A stretch of 56,571 bases of DNA from positions 1 through 56,571 of the forward strand of contig JAEWXC010000064.1 in assembly GCA_023396115.1 (NCBI GenBank), written 5' to 3'. The stretch is from Actinomycetes bacterium. Lineage in GTDB: Bacteria; Actinomycetota; Actinomycetes; Propionibacteriales; Nocardioidaceae. Position numbers and translations under genes: made by a program. Of the stretch, positions 1 through 6,721 are shown in pieces. A model generated the notes under the pieces. That model was not told the DNA's origin, did not search any database, and saw only the letters and a list, made by a program, of their open reading frames with translations. Position 1 is the first letter of the stretch; each line of letters begins with the position of its first letter.

Positions 1-23
1 CCCGGGCCGGTCCGCGTTCTGCC

Positions 24-29
24 TAGGAT
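24..29 (+). promoter_or_regulatory. -10 box TAGGAT of leaderless rph
   Basis: TAGGAT fits the actinobacterial -10 consensus TANNNT and ends 6 bases before the rph ATG, so transcription would begin at or next to the start codon. No Shine-Dalgarno sequence lies in between. Confidence 0.6.
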
Positions 30-35
30 CGCCCC

Positions 36-773
36 ATGACCACCCAGCCTGCCCCCACCCGTGCCGACGGCCGCGCCGACGACCAGCTCCGCTCGATCAC
101 GATCACCCGCAACTGGCTCGACCACGCCGCCGGATCGGTGCTCGTGGAGTTCGGGAAGACCCGTGTGCTGTGCGCCGCGTCGGCCTCCGAGGGGGTGCCG
201 CGCTGGCGCAAGGGCTCGGGTCTGGGGTGGGTCACCGCCGAGTACGCGATGCTGCCGGCTGCCACCCACGAGCGATCCAGCCGCGAGTCGGTCAAGGGGA
301 AGATCGGTGGCCGCACCCACGAGATCTCCCGCCTGATCGGGCGGTCGCTGCGAGCCGTGGTCGACGATGCCGCGCTGGGGGAGAACACCATCCAGCTCGA
401 CTGCGACGTCCTCCAGGCCGACGGCGGCACCCGGACCGCGGCCATCACCGGCGCCTACGTGGCGCTCGCCGACGCCGTGGCCCACCTGCGCGCCCAGGGC
501 GCCCTGACCGGCAACCCGCTCAAGGACTCGGTGGCCGCGGTCAGCGTCGGCATCATCGACGGGGTGCCGCGCCTGGACCTGCCCTACACCGAGGACTCGC
601 GGGCCGAGACCGACATGAACATCGTGATGACCGGCTCCGGCTCCTTCATCGAGGTCCAGGGCACCGCCGAGGGGGCGCCGTTCGACCGGGCCGAGCTGGA
701 CGCGCTGCTCAGCCTCGGTGCCAAGGGCTGCGCCGACCTGACGCTGCTGCAGCGGGCCGCGCTCGATGCCTGA
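36..773 (+). CDS. rph: Ribonuclease PH
   Basis: RNase PH is a cytoplasmic phosphorolytic 3'-5' exoribonuclease that forms a hexameric ring and trims tRNA 3' ends. The 245-residue product has the normal family length and is recognisable throughout: RSITITRNWLDHAAGS near the N-terminus, EYAMLPAATHERSSRE around residues 70-85, the phosphate-binding stretch GGTRTAAITG at about 130-139, and DMNIVMTG near 193. The ATG at 36 follows a TAGGAT -10 box by 6 bases, so the gene is probably leaderless. Its TGA lies inside the first codons of the next gene (ATG at 766), which suggests translational coupling with rdgB. The rph-rdgB order is common in actinobacteria. Confidence 0.97.
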   Translation: MTTQPAPTRADGRADDQLRSITITRNWLDHAAGSVLVEFGKTRVLCAASASEGVPRWRKGSGLGWVTAEYAMLPAATHERSSRESVKGKIGGRTHEISRLIGRSLRAVVDDAALGENTIQLDCDVLQADGGTRTAAITGAYVALADAVAHLRAQGALTGNPLKDSVAAVSVGIIDGVPRLDLPYTEDSRAETDMNIVMTGSGSFIEVQGTAEGAPFDRAELDALLSLGAKGCADLTLLQRAALDA

Positions 774-1449
774 CACCGCAAGGTCCTCGAACGCTGACGC
801 AGGGCTGGCCTCGCACGCCGGCGCGGGGCTGCGGGTCTTCCTGGCCACCCGCAACGCCGGGAAGATCGCCGAGATGGAGCGGATCCTGGGCGGGCACCTG
901 CCGGGCATCGAGGTGCTCGGCCTGGCCGACGTGGAGCCCTACGACGAGCCGGTCGAGGACCAGCCCACGTTCGCCGGCAACGCCCTGCTCAAGGCCCGGG
1001 CCGGGGTCGCCGCGACCGGGCTGCCGAGCATCGCCGACGACTCGGGTCTGTGCGTGGACGCCCTCAACGGCATGCCGGGGGTGCTCAGCGCCCGCTGGGC
1101 CGGCCCCCCGAAGTCCGACGAGCGCAACAACGCGCTGCTCCTGACCCAGCTCTCCGACGTACCCGACGAGCGGCGCGCGGCCCACTTCACCTGTGCGGTG
1201 GCGGTCAGCCTGCCCGGTGACACCGGACCGGTGGAGCTGGTCGTGGAGGGCCGGATGGACGGCCGGGTCGTGCGGGAGCCGCGCGGCAGCGGCGGGTTCG
1301 GCTACGACGTGGTCTTCGTGGCCGACGAGCACCACGACGTCGACCTGACCACCGCCGAGCTGCCGCCGGGGGAGAAGGACCGGATCAGTCACCGGGGGCG
1401 GGCGCTGCGCGAACTCGCCCCGCGGGTGCAGGAGCTGCTCGGTCGCTGA
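766..1449 (+). CDS. rdgB: RdgB/HAM1 non-canonical purine NTP pyrophosphatase
   Basis: The enzyme hydrolyses dITP, XTP and ITP to monophosphates plus pyrophosphate and so keeps deaminated purines out of nucleic acids. Family motifs are clear: FLATRNAGKIAEM near residue 26, IADDSGLCVDAL and GVLSARWAG around 85-110, GGFGYDVVF near 180 and SHRGRALREL at the C-terminus. Homologues usually begin just before the FLATRN motif, so the first 20 or so residues here are an extension. There is no ATG or GTG nearer to the motif, and the ATG at 766 overlaps the rph stop by a few bases, so this start is kept. The gene is convergent with tRNA-Leu. Confidence 0.95.
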   Translation: MPDTARSSNADAGLASHAGAGLRVFLATRNAGKIAEMERILGGHLPGIEVLGLADVEPYDEPVEDQPTFAGNALLKARAGVAATGLPSIADDSGLCVDALNGMPGVLSARWAGPPKSDERNNALLLTQLSDVPDERRAAHFTCAVAVSLPGDTGPVELVVEGRMDGRVVREPRGSGGFGYDVVFVADEHHDVDLTTAELPPGEKDRISHRGRALRELAPRVQELLGR

Positions 1450-1470
1450 GCGCCAGCGCAGCGCACCGGG

Positions 1471-1552
1471 TGCCGAAGGGGGGACTTGAACCCCCACGCC
1501 CTGAGGCACAGGAACCTAAATCCTGCGTGTCTGCCAATTCCACCACTTCGGC
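1471..1552 (-). tRNA. tRNA-Leu(TAG)
   Basis: An 82-nt tRNA reads on the minus strand. The acceptor arms GCCGAAG and CTTCGGC pair perfectly, the anticodon loop TTTAGGT gives anticodon TAG (CUA/CUN leucine codons), and there is a long variable arm as expected for leucine. The T arm contains GGTTCAAGTCC. The discriminator base is A and CCA is not encoded. Confidence 0.95.
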
Positions 1553-1580
1553 TGGTTGAACGTGTTGAGAGAGTCTAGGT

Positions 1581-2558
1581 ATGTCTGCCACAGCGAACGC
1601 CCCCGGCCTGCCCGTCGAGGTGTCCGGCCTGACCAAACGGTTCGGCCTGGTGCACGCGGTCGAGGACCTCACCTTCACCGTCGAGCCCGGCCGGGTCACC
1701 GGCTTCCTGGGCCCCAACGGGTCGGGCAAGACCACCACCCTGCGGATGCTGCTGGGCCTGGTCCAACCGACCGCCGGCACCGCCACGATCGGGGGCCGGG
1801 CCTACACCTCGATCGAGCGCCCCTCCTCGGTCGTCGGGGCGGTGCTCGAGGCCAGCTTCCACCCCGGACGGTCGGGGCGGGGGCACCTGCGCGTGCTGGC
1901 GCCGCTGGTGGGGGTGCCGGACAGCCGGGTCGACGAGGTGCTGGAGCTGGTCGGCCTCGCCGGTGACGCCGACCGTCCCGCCGGCGGCTACTCGCTGGGC
2001 ATGAAGCAGCGCCTGGGCCTGGCCGCGACCCTGCTCGGTGACCCGCCGGTGCTGATCCTGGACGAACCCACCAACGGCCTGGACCCGCACGGGATCGTGT
2101 GGCTGCGTGACCTGCTGCGCCACCTGGCCCGCGAGGGTCGCACCGTCCTGGTCTCCAGCCACATGCTCGGCGAGGTGCAGGCCACCGTTGACGACGTCGT
2201 GGTGATCTCGCGGGGCCGGCTGGTGCACGCCTCGCCGCTGGAGGACCTGGTGGCGATGGCGACCTCGCACGTGGTGGTCGCCGGGCCGGACCAGTCCGGC
2301 TTGGGGCGGGCGCTGCTGGCCGCCGGCTTCGCCGTCACCCCGACCGGCGCCCACCTGCAGGTCGAGGGCGCCACCGCGGCCCAGGTCGGTGCGGTGGCCC
2401 ACGCCGGGGGCTACGAGCTGCACGAGCTCGGCAACGCCGGTGCCTCGCTGGAGCAGACGTTCCTGAAGCTGGTCGAGGACCGCGCCGGTGGTGGTGCTCC
2501 CGGGGAACCGGGTACGTCGGGCGATCTGGACGAGTCGGGACAGGAGGTGGCCCGATGA
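1581..2558 (+). CDS. ABC-2 type transporter ATP-binding protein
   Basis: This is the nucleotide-binding subunit of an ABC-2 exporter of the kind that moves antibiotics, lipids or peptides out of the cell; the substrate cannot be read from the sequence. In the 325 residues, Walker A is GPNGSGKTT near 44-52, the signature is YSLGMKQRL near 137, Walker B and the D-loop are VLILDEPTNGLDP near 157, and the switch histidine lies in SSHML. A C-terminal extension of about 100 residues after the ATPase is usual in this subgroup. GAGAGAG lies 7 bases before the ATG at 1581. The stop overlaps the start of the permease gene by ATGA, so the two form one transporter operon. Confidence 0.93.
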   Translation: MSATANAPGLPVEVSGLTKRFGLVHAVEDLTFTVEPGRVTGFLGPNGSGKTTTLRMLLGLVQPTAGTATIGGRAYTSIERPSSVVGAVLEASFHPGRSGRGHLRVLAPLVGVPDSRVDEVLELVGLAGDADRPAGGYSLGMKQRLGLAATLLGDPPVLILDEPTNGLDPHGIVWLRDLLRHLAREGRTVLVSSHMLGEVQATVDDVVVISRGRLVHASPLEDLVAMATSHVVVAGPDQSGLGRALLAAGFAVTPTGAHLQVEGATAAQVGAVAHAGGYELHELGNAGASLEQTFLKLVEDRAGGGAPGEPGTSGDLDESGQEVAR

Positions 2559-3364
2559 GCACGACCCCGTTCTCCGCATCGGTGCGCTCGGAGGTCCGCA
2601 AGGTCACCTCCACGAAGCTGTGGTGGATCATGCTGGCCGGCATGGCCGGGTACATGGCCTTCCTGGCGGTGGTGATGGCCTTCAGCCTGGCCACCGCTCC
2701 CGAGGACGTGGCCGCGGTCGCGATGAGCGACCTGGCCATCGCCCAGTCCGTCTACACCCTCGCCCCGGCCCTGGGTTACGTCTTCCCGCTGGTGATGGGC
2801 GCCCTGGCCGTGACCGGCGAGTTCCGGCACCGCACCATCACCCCCACGCTGCTCGCAGAACCGTCCCGGGGTCGGGTGCTGGGCGCCAAGCTGGTGGTCC
2901 AGGCCGGCCAGGGGGCGCTGCTCGGTCTGGTCGGCACCGCCGCGGTGGCCCTGGCCGGGGCCGGGTCGCTGGCGGCCGCCGGGGCCCCGGTGATGCTCGG
3001 CGAGTCCGCGGTCTGGGCGAACTTGGCGTGGTCGGTGGTGGCGCTGGCGCTGTGGGGCGTGATCGGCGTCGGCGTCGGCACGCTGGTGACCAACCAGGTC
3101 GCCTCCGTGGTGATGATCCTGGCCTTCACCCAGTTCGTCGAGCCGATTCTGCGGATGGCGCTGGGAGCGGTCGACGCGATCGCCTGGACCGCGAAGTTCC
3201 TGCCCGGGGCGGCAGCCGAGGCGCTGGTCGGGTCCAGCCTGTACAGCGCCACCGGGATGATGGAGCTGCTGGACCGGTGGCAGGGCGGGCTCGTGCTGCT
3301 GGCCTACGCGCTGGTGCTGGCCGGCATCGGCCGGTTCACCACGATGCGCCGCGACGTCTCCTGA
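2555..3364 (+). CDS. ABC-2 type transporter permease
   Basis: This is the membrane subunit partner of the ATPase directly upstream, which it overlaps by four bases. The 269-residue protein has a short cytoplasmic N-terminus (SVRSEVRKVTSTKLWW, typical of ABC-2 permeases) followed by about six hydrophobic segments. Between them is the conserved cytoplasmic stretch TGEFRHRTITPTLL near 90-103, also characteristic of this family. A strong hairpin follows the gene, so the operon ends here. The substrate is unknown. Confidence 0.9.
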   Translation: MSTTPFSASVRSEVRKVTSTKLWWIMLAGMAGYMAFLAVVMAFSLATAPEDVAAVAMSDLAIAQSVYTLAPALGYVFPLVMGALAVTGEFRHRTITPTLLAEPSRGRVLGAKLVVQAGQGALLGLVGTAAVALAGAGSLAAAGAPVMLGESAVWANLAWSVVALALWGVIGVGVGTLVTNQVASVVMILAFTQFVEPILRMALGAVDAIAWTAKFLPGAAAEALVGSSLYSATGMMELLDRWQGGLVLLAYALVLAGIGRFTTMRRDVS

Positions 3365-3382
3365 CCCGACCCCCACACGCAC

Positions 3383-3414
3383 AGGCCCCCGCACCGGCAC
3401 CGGTGCGGGGGCCT
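3383..3414. terminator. Bidirectional terminator between the ABC permease and bcp
   Basis: Perfect 15-bp arms (AGGCCCCCGCACCGG and its complement) flank a 2-base centre. The hairpin lies between two convergent genes and could serve both. No long T tract follows, as is usual in high-GC actinobacteria. Confidence 0.8.
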
Positions 3415-3428
3415 CGTGCCGTGGTGGG

Positions 3429-3896
3429 TCAGGCGAGACCCAGGTCGCGGTGGAGCTTGGCGACGTGCCCGGTGGCCTTGACGTTGTACTGGGCCAGGGT
3501 GACCACCCCGTCGCCGTCGAGCACGACGGTGGAGCGGATCACGCCGGTGACGACCTTGCCGTAGAGCTTCTTCTCGCCGAACGCACCCCACTCGGTCATC
3601 ACGGCCTTGTCGGGGTCGGAGAGCAGGGTCAGGGTGAGGTGGTCGCGCTCGCGGAACTTGGCCAGCTTCTCGGGCTTGTCGGGGCTGATCCCGAGCACCT
3701 CGTAGCCGGCCGCGCGCAGCGAGTCCAGGCTCTCGGTGAAGTCGCAGGCCTGCTTGGTGCAGCCCGGCGTCATCGCGGCGGGGTAGAAGTAGACGATCAC
3801 GTTCCTGCCGCGCAGGTCGCCGAGGCGCACCTGCTCACCGGTGTCGGAGGTCAGGGTGAAATCGGGCGCGGTGTCGCCGACGGCGAGGCGGGGCAT
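3429..3896 (-). CDS. bcp: Thioredoxin-dependent peroxiredoxin (Bcp/PrxQ)
   Basis: This peroxiredoxin reduces hydrogen and alkyl peroxides using thioredoxin. The product is 155 residues, normal for the Bcp subfamily. The active-site region reads MTPGCTKQACDF near residues 43-54 and carries both the peroxidatic cysteine and the resolving cysteine five residues later, as in PrxQ proteins. The ATG at 3896 is preceded by GGAGGA. A TAGGGT -10 box lies at 3937-3942 on the minus strand, giving a short untranslated leader. The gene shares its upstream region with the divergent DUF3618 gene. Confidence 0.96.
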   Translation of the reverse strand: MPRLAVGDTAPDFTLTSDTGEQVRLGDLRGRNVIVYFYPAAMTPGCTKQACDFTESLDSLRAAGYEVLGISPDKPEKLAKFRERDHLTLTLLSDPDKAVMTEWGAFGEKKLYGKVVTGVIRSTVVLDGDGVVTLAQYNVKATGHVAKLHRDLGLA

Positions 3897-3936
3897 GGGT
3901 CCTCCGGGGGTCGAGGGGCGGGTCTGCTGGTCCCGA

Positions 3937-3942
3937 CCCTAC
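3937..3942 (-). promoter_or_regulatory. -10 box TAGGGT of bcp
   Basis: TAGGGT on the minus strand lies about 40 bases before the bcp ATG and fits TANNNT. Transcription would give a leader of about 35 bases that contains the GGAGGA ribosome binding site. Confidence 0.5.
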
Positions 3943-3994
3943 CCAGCCGGTCCGCGGCCCCCCGAGCGCCTCGGGACCGTGGGCGTGACGTTGA

Positions 3995-4000
3995 TAACCT
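3995..4000 (+). promoter_or_regulatory. -10 box TAACCT of leaderless DUF3618 gene
   Basis: GATAACCT contains a TANNNT box that ends 6 bases before the GTG at 4007, so the transcript is probably leaderless. Confidence 0.6.
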
Positions 4001-4006
4001 TCGCGG

Positions 4007-4252
4007 GTGACCAACGAACAGAGTGCACTGGAGCGCGAGATCGAGGAGACCCGCGAGCGTCTCGCCGGGACCATCGACGAGCTGGTCCACCGGGCCAACC
4101 CGAAGACGATCGTGGGTCGTGAGGTGGCCGGCATCCGGGCCCACTTCGTCGACCCGTCGGGAGCACCGCGCACCGACAACATCCTGCGGGCCGCCGGCAT
4201 CGCGGTCGGGGTCCTGGTGACCATGGCGCTGATCCGCAAGGTCGTGAAGTAG
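4007..4252 (+). CDS. DUF3618 domain protein
   Basis: This small protein of 81 residues starts at a GTG placed 6 bases after a -10 box. The N-terminal part (EREIEETRERLAGTIDEL) is the amphipathic helical signature of DUF3618, and the C-terminus has one hydrophobic segment (IAVGVLVTMALI) followed by basic residues, so it is likely a single-pass membrane protein with its N-terminus in the cytoplasm. The family has no established function. It stands between bcp and a GroES-like gene and is separated from the latter by only 5 bases, so the two are probably co-transcribed. Confidence 0.85.
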   Translation: MTNEQSALEREIEETRERLAGTIDELVHRANPKTIVGREVAGIRAHFVDPSGAPRTDNILRAAGIAVGVLVTMALIRKVVK

Positions 4253-4257
4253 TCCCC

Positions 4258-4596
4258 GTGAACCCTGCACCCGGGGACTCCAAGACCCCCATCAAGATGC
4301 TCCACGACCGGGTCCTGGTCGAGCTGGACCGGGAGACGGGGGAGCGCCGGTCCTCCGGTGGCATCGTCATTCCGGCCACCGCCGCGATGGGCGCGCGTCG
4401 GCTGTCCTGGTCGAAGGTCGTCGGCGTCGGCCCGCACGCCCGCTCCGTCGAGGTCGGCGACAAGGTCCTCTTCGACCCCGAGGAGAAGGCCGAGGTCGAG
4501 GTGAACGGCGACGTCTACGTGGTGATGCGCGAGCGTGACGTGCACGCGGTCTCGGCGGGTCGGCTGGAGGGCAGCCCCACCGGGCTCTACCTCTGA
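4258..4596 (+). CDS. GroES-family co-chaperonin-like protein
   Basis: The 112-residue product is related to the Cpn10 (GroES) family: IKMLHDRVLVELD at 12-24 corresponds to the GroES N-terminal strand, SSGGIVIPATA to the mobile-loop region, and VVGVGPHARSVEVGDKVLFDPE to the core barrel. It differs from the housekeeping GroES in its long C-terminal tail and has no groEL next to it, so it is probably a divergent paralogue rather than the main co-chaperonin. The start is GTG at 4258, five bases after the DUF3618 stop. Confidence 0.85.
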   Translation: MNPAPGDSKTPIKMLHDRVLVELDRETGERRSSGGIVIPATAAMGARRLSWSKVVGVGPHARSVEVGDKVLFDPEEKAEVEVNGDVYVVMRERDVHAVSAGRLEGSPTGLYL

Positions 4597-4648
4597 GCCC
4601 TGGCCGCGGTCCCTGAGCCCCCGCACCCTGCCGCCGCATGAGAACGAC

Positions 4649-4678
4649 GAAGGCCCCGACCTGCTGGTCGGGGCCTTC
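4649..4678. terminator. Terminator hairpin between groES-like gene and tRNA-Lys
   Basis: Perfect 13-bp arms GAAGGCCCCGACC and complement enclose the loop TGCT. The hairpin sits between the rightward GroES-like gene and the leftward tRNA-Lys and can serve both. Confidence 0.75.
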
Positions 4679-4683
4679 TCCTG

Positions 4684-4756
<73 letters not shown>

Positions 4757-4851
4757 CCGCTCCGTTGCCGGAGCGATCAGAACTGTAGCACCGGGTCGGT
4801 GGCAGTCGAAATCGAGGCCCCGCCGACCGGACGCACTGGTGCCGGGAGACC

Positions 4852-4882
4852 AAAAAACCCGGCAGACACGTGGTCTGCCGGG
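4852..4882 (-). terminator. Intrinsic terminator between the two tRNA-Lys copies
   Basis: On the minus strand, 10-bp arms (CCCGGCAGAC at 4858-4867 with GTCTGCCGGG at 4873-4882) around a 5-base loop are followed by six T residues. This is a textbook rho-independent terminator for the upstream tRNA-Lys copy, and it implies that the two copies are separate transcription units. Confidence 0.85.
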
Positions 4883-4890
4883 CCTCTCGG

Positions 4891-4963
<73 letters not shown>

Positions 4964-5038
4964 TCGGTGGAACAGGTCCCACTCTACACCCGCCCGGTCG
5001 TCCACCCAACTCGGAATCCGTCCGCGCCGGCACCCGCC

Positions 5039-6625
5039 TCAGTCGGCCTCCAGCACCGCCTGGGCGGCGTTGTGGCCGCCGATCCCGGAGACCGCGCCAC
5101 CGCGGCGCGCACCCGAACCGCACAGCAGCACCGACCCGGACGCGGTCTGCACGCCCCAGCGCTCGGCGGGGGTCTCCAGGCGCGCCCGGTCGCTGGCCCA
5201 GGGCCACTCCAGGTCGCCGTGGAAGATGTGCCCGCCGGGCATCGCGAGGTCGGCCTCCACGTCCTGGGGGATCTTCGCCTCGATGCACGGGTTGCCCAGC
5301 TCGTCGGTGGCCACGCAGGCCAGCAGCGGCTCGGCCAGGTGTTGCTGCAGCGAGGCCAGGGCCGCCGAGACCGCGCGGGCGCGGCCCAGGTCCGGGTTGG
5401 ACTCGAACAGGGTGCCGGGCAGGTGCAGGCCGAAGTAGGTCAGCGTGTGCTGCCCCTCGGGTGCCTCCGGGCCCAGGATCGACCGGTCGGTCAACGAGTG
5501 GCAGTACACCTCCCCGGGCAGGTCGCGGGGGACCTGTCCGGCCGCGGCCGTGCGCCAGGCCGTCTCCAGGTCGGTGAAGTCCTCGTTGAGGTGCAGGGTC
5601 CCGGCGAAGGCCACCTGCGGGTCGACGCCCGAACGCAGGGCGGGCAGCCGGTCGAGCAGGAAGTTGATCTTGAGCTGGGCACCGACCGGACGGTTCTCGG
5701 GACGCTGCTCGGCGCCGGTCAGGCCGGCCAGGGTCCACGGGGCGACGTTGGACAGCACGTGCCGCGACCGGGCGCTGTGGGTGCGGCCGTCGGCGTCACG
5801 CCAGGTCACCTCCGCGGCGGGGGCGTCCACGGTGCCGTGGTCGTGGACCGCGGTCACCTCGACGCCGGTGCGCAGGTCGGCCCCGGCCGTCGTCGCGGCC
5901 TTCTCCAGCGCCGCGGTCACCGCACCCATACCGCCGATCGGGACCCGCCACTCCCCGGTGCCGTTGCCGATCAGGTGGTAGAGGAAGCAGCGGTTCTGCA
6001 CCAGCGAGGCGTCGTCCATCGAGGCGAACGTGCCGATCAGGGCGTCGGTGGCCACGATCCCGCGGACCAGGGAGTCGGAGAAGCGGCGGCGCAGCGCAGT
6101 GCCCAGCGGGGTGTCGACCACGTCCTCCCAGGTGCGGCCCAGGACCCGGCTGCGCAGGTCCGCGGCGCGGGGCAGCGGCTGCAGCAGGGTCGGCGCGACC
6201 ACCTCGGCGAGCTGGGCCACGTCGGCGTAGAACTCCCGCCAGGCCGCGTACTCCTCGTCCCCACCGGTCAACCGGCGGAACGACTCGGCGGTCTCGGCGC
6301 CCTCCTCGTGCTCGACCAGCAGCCCGTCGGGGCGTCCCTCGCGCACGTAGGGCGTGTACGAGGCGGTGCGCCGCGACGCGAGCCGGACGTCCAGGTCCAG
6401 TTCGGCCATCAGTTCGGCCGGCATCAGGCTGACCAGGTAGGAGTAGCGGCTCAGCCGGGCGGCGTGGCCGCGGAATGCCCGGGTGGAGACCGCCGCGCCC
6501 CCGGTGCGGTCCAGCCGCTCCAGGACCAGGACCCGCTGACCGGCACGGGCCAGCCGGGCCGCGGCGACCAGGCCGTTGTGCCCGGCGCCCACCACGATGC
6601 TGTCGAAGACCTGCTGCTCGCTCAC
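5039..6625 (-). CDS. FAD-dependent oxidoreductase, PYROXD2/phytoene-desaturase-like
   Basis: The 528-residue flavoprotein is of the COG1233 type. A Rossmann FAD-binding motif (VVGAGHNGLVAAARLARAG) lies at 11-29 with a VLVLE strand end after it, and GGAAVSTRAF follows at about 42. The rest matches the PYROXD2-like/phytoene dehydrogenase-related proteins rather than a carotenoid desaturase, and there are no carotenoid genes nearby. The C-terminus has the family's second FAD contact (VLLCGSGARRGGAVSGIGGHNAAQ). The start is a GTG 6 bases after a TAGGTT -10 box, so it is likely leaderless. The substrate is unknown. Confidence 0.88.
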   Translation of the reverse strand: MSEQQVFDSIVVGAGHNGLVAAARLARAGQRVLVLERLDRTGGAAVSTRAFRGHAARLSRYSYLVSLMPAELMAELDLDVRLASRRTASYTPYVREGRPDGLLVEHEEGAETAESFRRLTGGDEEYAAWREFYADVAQLAEVVAPTLLQPLPRAADLRSRVLGRTWEDVVDTPLGTALRRRFSDSLVRGIVATDALIGTFASMDDASLVQNRCFLYHLIGNGTGEWRVPIGGMGAVTAALEKAATTAGADLRTGVEVTAVHDHGTVDAPAAEVTWRDADGRTHSARSRHVLSNVAPWTLAGLTGAEQRPENRPVGAQLKINFLLDRLPALRSGVDPQVAFAGTLHLNEDFTDLETAWRTAAAGQVPRDLPGEVYCHSLTDRSILGPEAPEGQHTLTYFGLHLPGTLFESNPDLGRARAVSAALASLQQHLAEPLLACVATDELGNPCIEAKIPQDVEADLAMPGGHIFHGDLEWPWASDRARLETPAERWGVQTASGSVLLCGSGARRGGAVSGIGGHNAAQAVLEAD

Positions 6626-6631
6626 CCCGCC

Positions 6632-6637
6632 AACCTA
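6632..6637 (-). promoter_or_regulatory. -10 box TAGGTT of leaderless flavoprotein gene
   Basis: TAGGTT on the minus strand ends 6 bases before the GTG at 6625. No ribosome binding site fits in the gap. Confidence 0.55.
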
Positions 6638-6721
6638 GCCGGGGAGGCACGACGGCACCGGCTGTTGCGGTGCCGGTTGTCGTGTTGCCGGTTGTTGTGG
6701 TGCCGCTGGCAGGATGAGCGC

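Noticed and set aside
709..1509. Long open frames opposite the rdgB gene and many other long antisense frames
   Set aside because: They are shadows of high-GC codon use in the opposite strand; the products are Arg/Pro/Gly-rich and do not resemble any family.
6656..6715. Imperfect repeats of GGTGCCGGTTGT upstream of the MMPL gene
   Set aside because: The units vary in length and sequence and lie in a short divergent gap; no symmetry or known operator pattern could be supported.
4967..6721. N-terminal extension of the MMPL frame back to 4967
   Set aside because: It lies antisense to the flavoprotein gene and is not like an MMPL protein; the protein begins with a normal N-terminus at 6722.
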